Shown here piece by piece: positions 61,664 through 64,000 of a stretch of 64,000 nucleotides of DNA. The notes below the pieces were generated by a model that worked only from the letters and a program-made list of their open reading frames with translations, did not search any database and had not been told where the DNA came from. Both the position numbers and the translations under genes were made by a program. The stretch comes from Paenibacillus sp. MBLB1832 (GTDB taxonomy: Bacteria; Bacillota; Bacilli; Paenibacillales; NBRC-103111): contig NZ_CP130319.1 of the NCBI RefSeq assembly GCF_032271945.1, positions 1,009,001 to 1,073,000 of the forward strand. The letters are read 5' to 3'. Position 1 is the stretch's first letter. Each line of letters begins with the position of its first letter.

Positions 61664-64000
61664 TTATGGAATGTCCACTGCGTTCTTCTCTTGCAGCGTG
61701 CTAAGGTCGTTCGCTTTGATCATGCTATTGGAGACGGTGTAGAGGGTATCTCCGATATAGAGCACGCGCTGCACCTGTTTGTCGCCGGCATAATAATACT
61801 GCCCAGCCTTTTTCAGCTCATCAGGCGTTATATGCGTAATGCCGCCGCGGAGCTGGAACCCTTTTTCCAAATCAAGATGGTAGACGTATGCGCCCTGGAA
61901 AGCGAAACTGCCATATGCGCCAGCGCCCATTTTCGGATCTTTGCTGACTTGATTCGGATCAAGCTTCATCACGGTAATAGGGAAAGCCAGCAGATTGTTC
62001 TCCTTGGAGAAGAGCAGCGCACGATGGTTATGCAGCAGCTCGGAATCCGTTCCGCGGTCCCCGATTAACTCTTTGAATTGTTCGACGGGATGATTCACAT
62101 CGGATACATCGAACAAAGCCATCTTCATGCCTTGGTAATAGGCAAAATTAGGAGCGCCATTGCCTGTGTTATCCACTTCGACGGTATCTTTGCCGAAGCC
62201 GATGATATGAGTCTCATCATACGGATGCAGGTAATTGCTGTAGCCAGGAATCTTCAAGGCTCCGAGCAGCTTAGGCGCAGCAGGGTCTTTTAAATCCATC
62301 ACAAATAATGGATCGGTGTTTTTGAAAGTAACCATATACGCGCGGTCGCCCATGAAGCGAGTCGAATAGATGCGCTCGCCTGGCGCGATATTCTCTATCT
62401 TGCCTTTTTCCTGAAGGTTGGCGTCCAAGATGTAGATATGATTTTTCGACGTACCCTCGTCAGTCCGCCAAACCTCGCCTGTTGTTGTCGCTAGTCGGAA
62501 GTAGCCGTTATGCTCATCCATGGCGAATTGATTCAGCAGATGTCCAGGTACCTTGCCTGTATGCTTATAAACAGCCTCCCCGTCCTTCAAACCGAACTGA
62601 TAAATGACCGTTTCCTGCTTAGGCGGCTCCATCGGAAGACTAGTTCCGTTAGGCTCACCGACCCGTATGCCTGGTACATCCGTTGTCATCGCCATCGGTT
62701 GAATGCGCATGTAGTCTGTATTGGTTGCTGCTACATATAAATTGGCTTCTGAAGCGTATACGTTCTGCCCCGAACCGAGGTAGGAAGTGACATGCATCGT
62801 CTGCTGCAAATCGTCCAGATTAATGCCTCCGATGAGCACATAATTAGGCTCCAGCGCTTTAGGCATATAATAGATACGATCCATTGGAATCGAGGTGAAA
62901 GCATCCCCAGCTGCCGAATCCCGATAAGCAGGTGCTAACATCGCTTTGGCTTCTTCTTTATTCGTCAGTTGCTGATAATAGTAATAATTCACATATTTAT
63001 TGGAGATAAAATAAAGCGATGACCCGATCTTCCGGGATGAGACGTAGTTTCCTTCAAGCTCCGCTTCCTTGACCAGCTTCAGATTGCTTCTGTCAGAGAG
63101 ATCATAGACTTTGACCTTTGTCGTTTGTTCGCCTCTCAAGGGCATAATCATTCTCTTGGCAGTCGAGCTGCTGCTTGCGTCATTCTGAGGGAGTGACTGA
63201 TAGTTCTGATATGCGTATCCAATCACAATTAAATGTTGATCATCGACGTAGAGTTCACTTGGCTGGAACTGATTGTTGGCATCCTGCGGGAAATCAAGGA
63301 TACTTAACACTTTCATTCCATCAGCAGGATACGCCGCCGTTACTACAATTCGCTGCTTATTGACTGTGTAGATGTAGGAGCCATCGGTCTTCACGACGTC
63401 GGATTCATCGACGCCTTGCACTTGCACGTTCGTGCTGGAGTAATCGGGCGGTGCAGCTGCTTTCGAATCAGTGGCCACAGTACCTGCGCTGTTTGGCGCT
63501 GATGCGGCAGTCGAGAACTCTTGTTTAGCCGCTTCTTTGACAAACAGATTTTGTGCGCTGACTGAATAGCCTTCTTGCTGTGTCAGCAAGGTAACCAAGT
63601 GGTCATAGGTACCGACAACGGGCAGCGTTTCTGTCGGCTTCGTGATGTTCACGGATTTCGTAGCAGAATCCCAGCGAACGATTAGATTCGCGCTCTCCAT
63701 GAAGAAGCGCAGCGGGACATACATCGCGCCATCAACGATTTGCGTTGCGCCATACATCGTTGTGGCTTCCCCGTTAATATACCCGTAATCCGAATTGATC
63801 GGCAGCTTGAGCTCGTACCCCTCGCGTGTCACAATGGCAGCTCGTTCCGCTTCATTCCACGTCACTTCCATCTTTAGCGCTTTGGCAAGCTCACGAACAG
63901 GTGCCATGAGTATGCCGTCCATCATCTTCGGCGACTGGGCGAAATCGAGAGGCTGCCCGTCAAGTTGAATCCCCGTTTGCTGGCCAGCGTTCGTTGTCGC
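61664..64000 (-). CDS. Stalk-domain and beta-propeller secreted protein (5' end missing)
   Basis: The frame stays open to the right edge: the last 75 bases encode IQLDGQPLDFAQSPK directly before MMDGILMAPVRELAKALKME, so the ATG at 63925 is internal. The N-terminal part is a copper-amine-oxidase N-terminal domain (VPLRFFMESANLIVRWD). Residues from about 150 on form the secreted beta-propeller domain (VQGVDESDVVKTDGSYIYTVNKQRI, LYFISNKYVNYYYYQ, DRAYMVTFKNTDPLFVMDLKDPAAPKLLGAL, LLHNHRALLFSKENNLLAFPI). Such proteins are exported; the signal peptide would lie outside the window. The function of the propeller family is unknown. Confidence 0.88.
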   Translation of the reverse strand, partial: ATTNAGQQTGIQLDGQPLDFAQSPKMMDGILMAPVRELAKALKMEVTWNEAERAAIVTREGYELKLPINSDYGYINGEATTMYGATQIVDGAMYVPLRFFMESANLIVRWDSATKSVNITKPTETLPVVGTYDHLVTLLTQQEGYSVSAQNLFVKEAAKQEFSTAASAPNSAGTVATDSKAAAPPDYSSTNVQVQGVDESDVVKTDGSYIYTVNKQRIVVTAAYPADGMKVLSILDFPQDANNQFQPSELYVDDQHLIVIGYAYQNYQSLPQNDASSSSTAKRMIMPLRGEQTTKVKVYDLSDRSNLKLVKEAELEGNYVSSRKIGSSLYFISNKYVNYYYYQQLTNKEEAKAMLAPAYRDSAAGDAFTSIPMDRIYYMPKALEPNYVLIGGINLDDLQQTMHVTSYLGSGQNVYASEANLYVAATNTDYMRIQPMAMTTDVPGIRVGEPNGTSLPMEPPKQETVIYQFGLKDGEAVYKHTGKVPGHLLNQFAMDEHNGYFRLATTTGEVWRTDEGTSKNHIYILDANLQEKGKIENIAPGERIYSTRFMGDRAYMVTFKNTDPLFVMDLKDPAAPKLLGALKIPGYSNYLHPYDETHIIGFGKDTVEVDNTGNGAPNFAYYQGMKMALFDVSDVNHPVEQFKELIGDRGTDSELLHNHRALLFSKENNLLAFPITVMKLDPNQVSKDPKMGAGAYGSFAFQGAYVYHLDLEKGFQLRGGITHITPDELKKAGQYYYAGDKQVQRVLYIGDTLYTVSNSMIKANDLSTLQEKNAVDIP

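Overview
The window looks like chromosomal DNA of a Paenibacillus-type Firmicute. This is inferred from gene content, not from a marker gene. The signs are three separate proteins with copper-amine-oxidase N-terminal (stalk) domains, two LplB/YtcP-type CUT1 sugar transporters with lipoprotein binding proteins, AraC regulators including a large membrane-anchored one, an EcsAB-like pair, strong AGGAGG ribosome binding sites, and hairpin-plus-T-run terminators. No rRNA, tRNA, CRISPR array, transposase or phage gene was seen.

Layout. (1) 1-4370: the end of a repeat-built Ig-like surface protein and a secreted beta-helix protein with a cre-like site in front. (2) 4556-8712: a sugar operon with a GH43-like beta-propeller protein, an aldo/keto reductase, an alpha-toroid protein and the internally deleted remnant of a fuconolactonase-like amidohydrolase. 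(3) 8772-11804: an unrecognised protein, a DUF1801 protein and a membrane GGDEF protein. (4) 12018-28414: a large catabolic region. A putative TIM-barrel glycosidase and a frameshifted SUMF-domain gene lie divergent from an esterase, a CUT1 transporter, two ADP-ribosylglycohydrolase-family proteins, a LacI regulator, a CitE-like lyase, an ADP-forming acyl-CoA ligase and a ribokinase. Palindromic LacI-type operators lie at 14690 and 16509, with a degenerate third at 16530. (5) 28799-32870: an ECF sigma factor / RskA-like anti-sigma pair with a cupredoxin and a duplicated His-rich secreted protein, which suggests a metal or redox envelope module. The cupredoxin ribosome binding site sits inside a perfect 14-bp hairpin.

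(6) 33117-34701: a nucleotidyltransferase-DUF402 fusion and a repetitive basic protein. (7) 34818-44163: a second sugar system with an AraC regulator, a GH36-like alpha-galactosidase, CUT1 permeases, a binding protein and a membrane AraC regulator. (8) 44252-52817: a DUF2935 protein, then a sulfonate-type region with an SsuB-like ATPase, two SsuC-like permeases, an AprA-like flavoprotein, a two-cluster ferredoxin, an SsuA-like lipoprotein, a nitroreductase-family protein and an MFS transporter. Both transcription units start with a promoter, a shared small hairpin and a leader terminator. No flavin-dependent sulfonate monooxygenase is visible in this window. (9) 52889-57060: repeat-rich, decaying DNA with an orphan leader-terminator unit, EcsAB and an internally deleted DUF2306 gene. 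(10) 57069-64000: a diiron ferritin-like protein with a TIM-barrel partner, a TetR/DHA2 efflux pair, and the 3' part of a stalk-domain/beta-propeller protein running off the right edge.

The two best candidates for undescribed biology are the ADP-ribosylglycohydrolase/ribokinase/CitE/acyl-CoA ligase catabolic cluster and the AprAB-like flavoprotein-ferredoxin sulfonate cluster with its paired leader RNAs.
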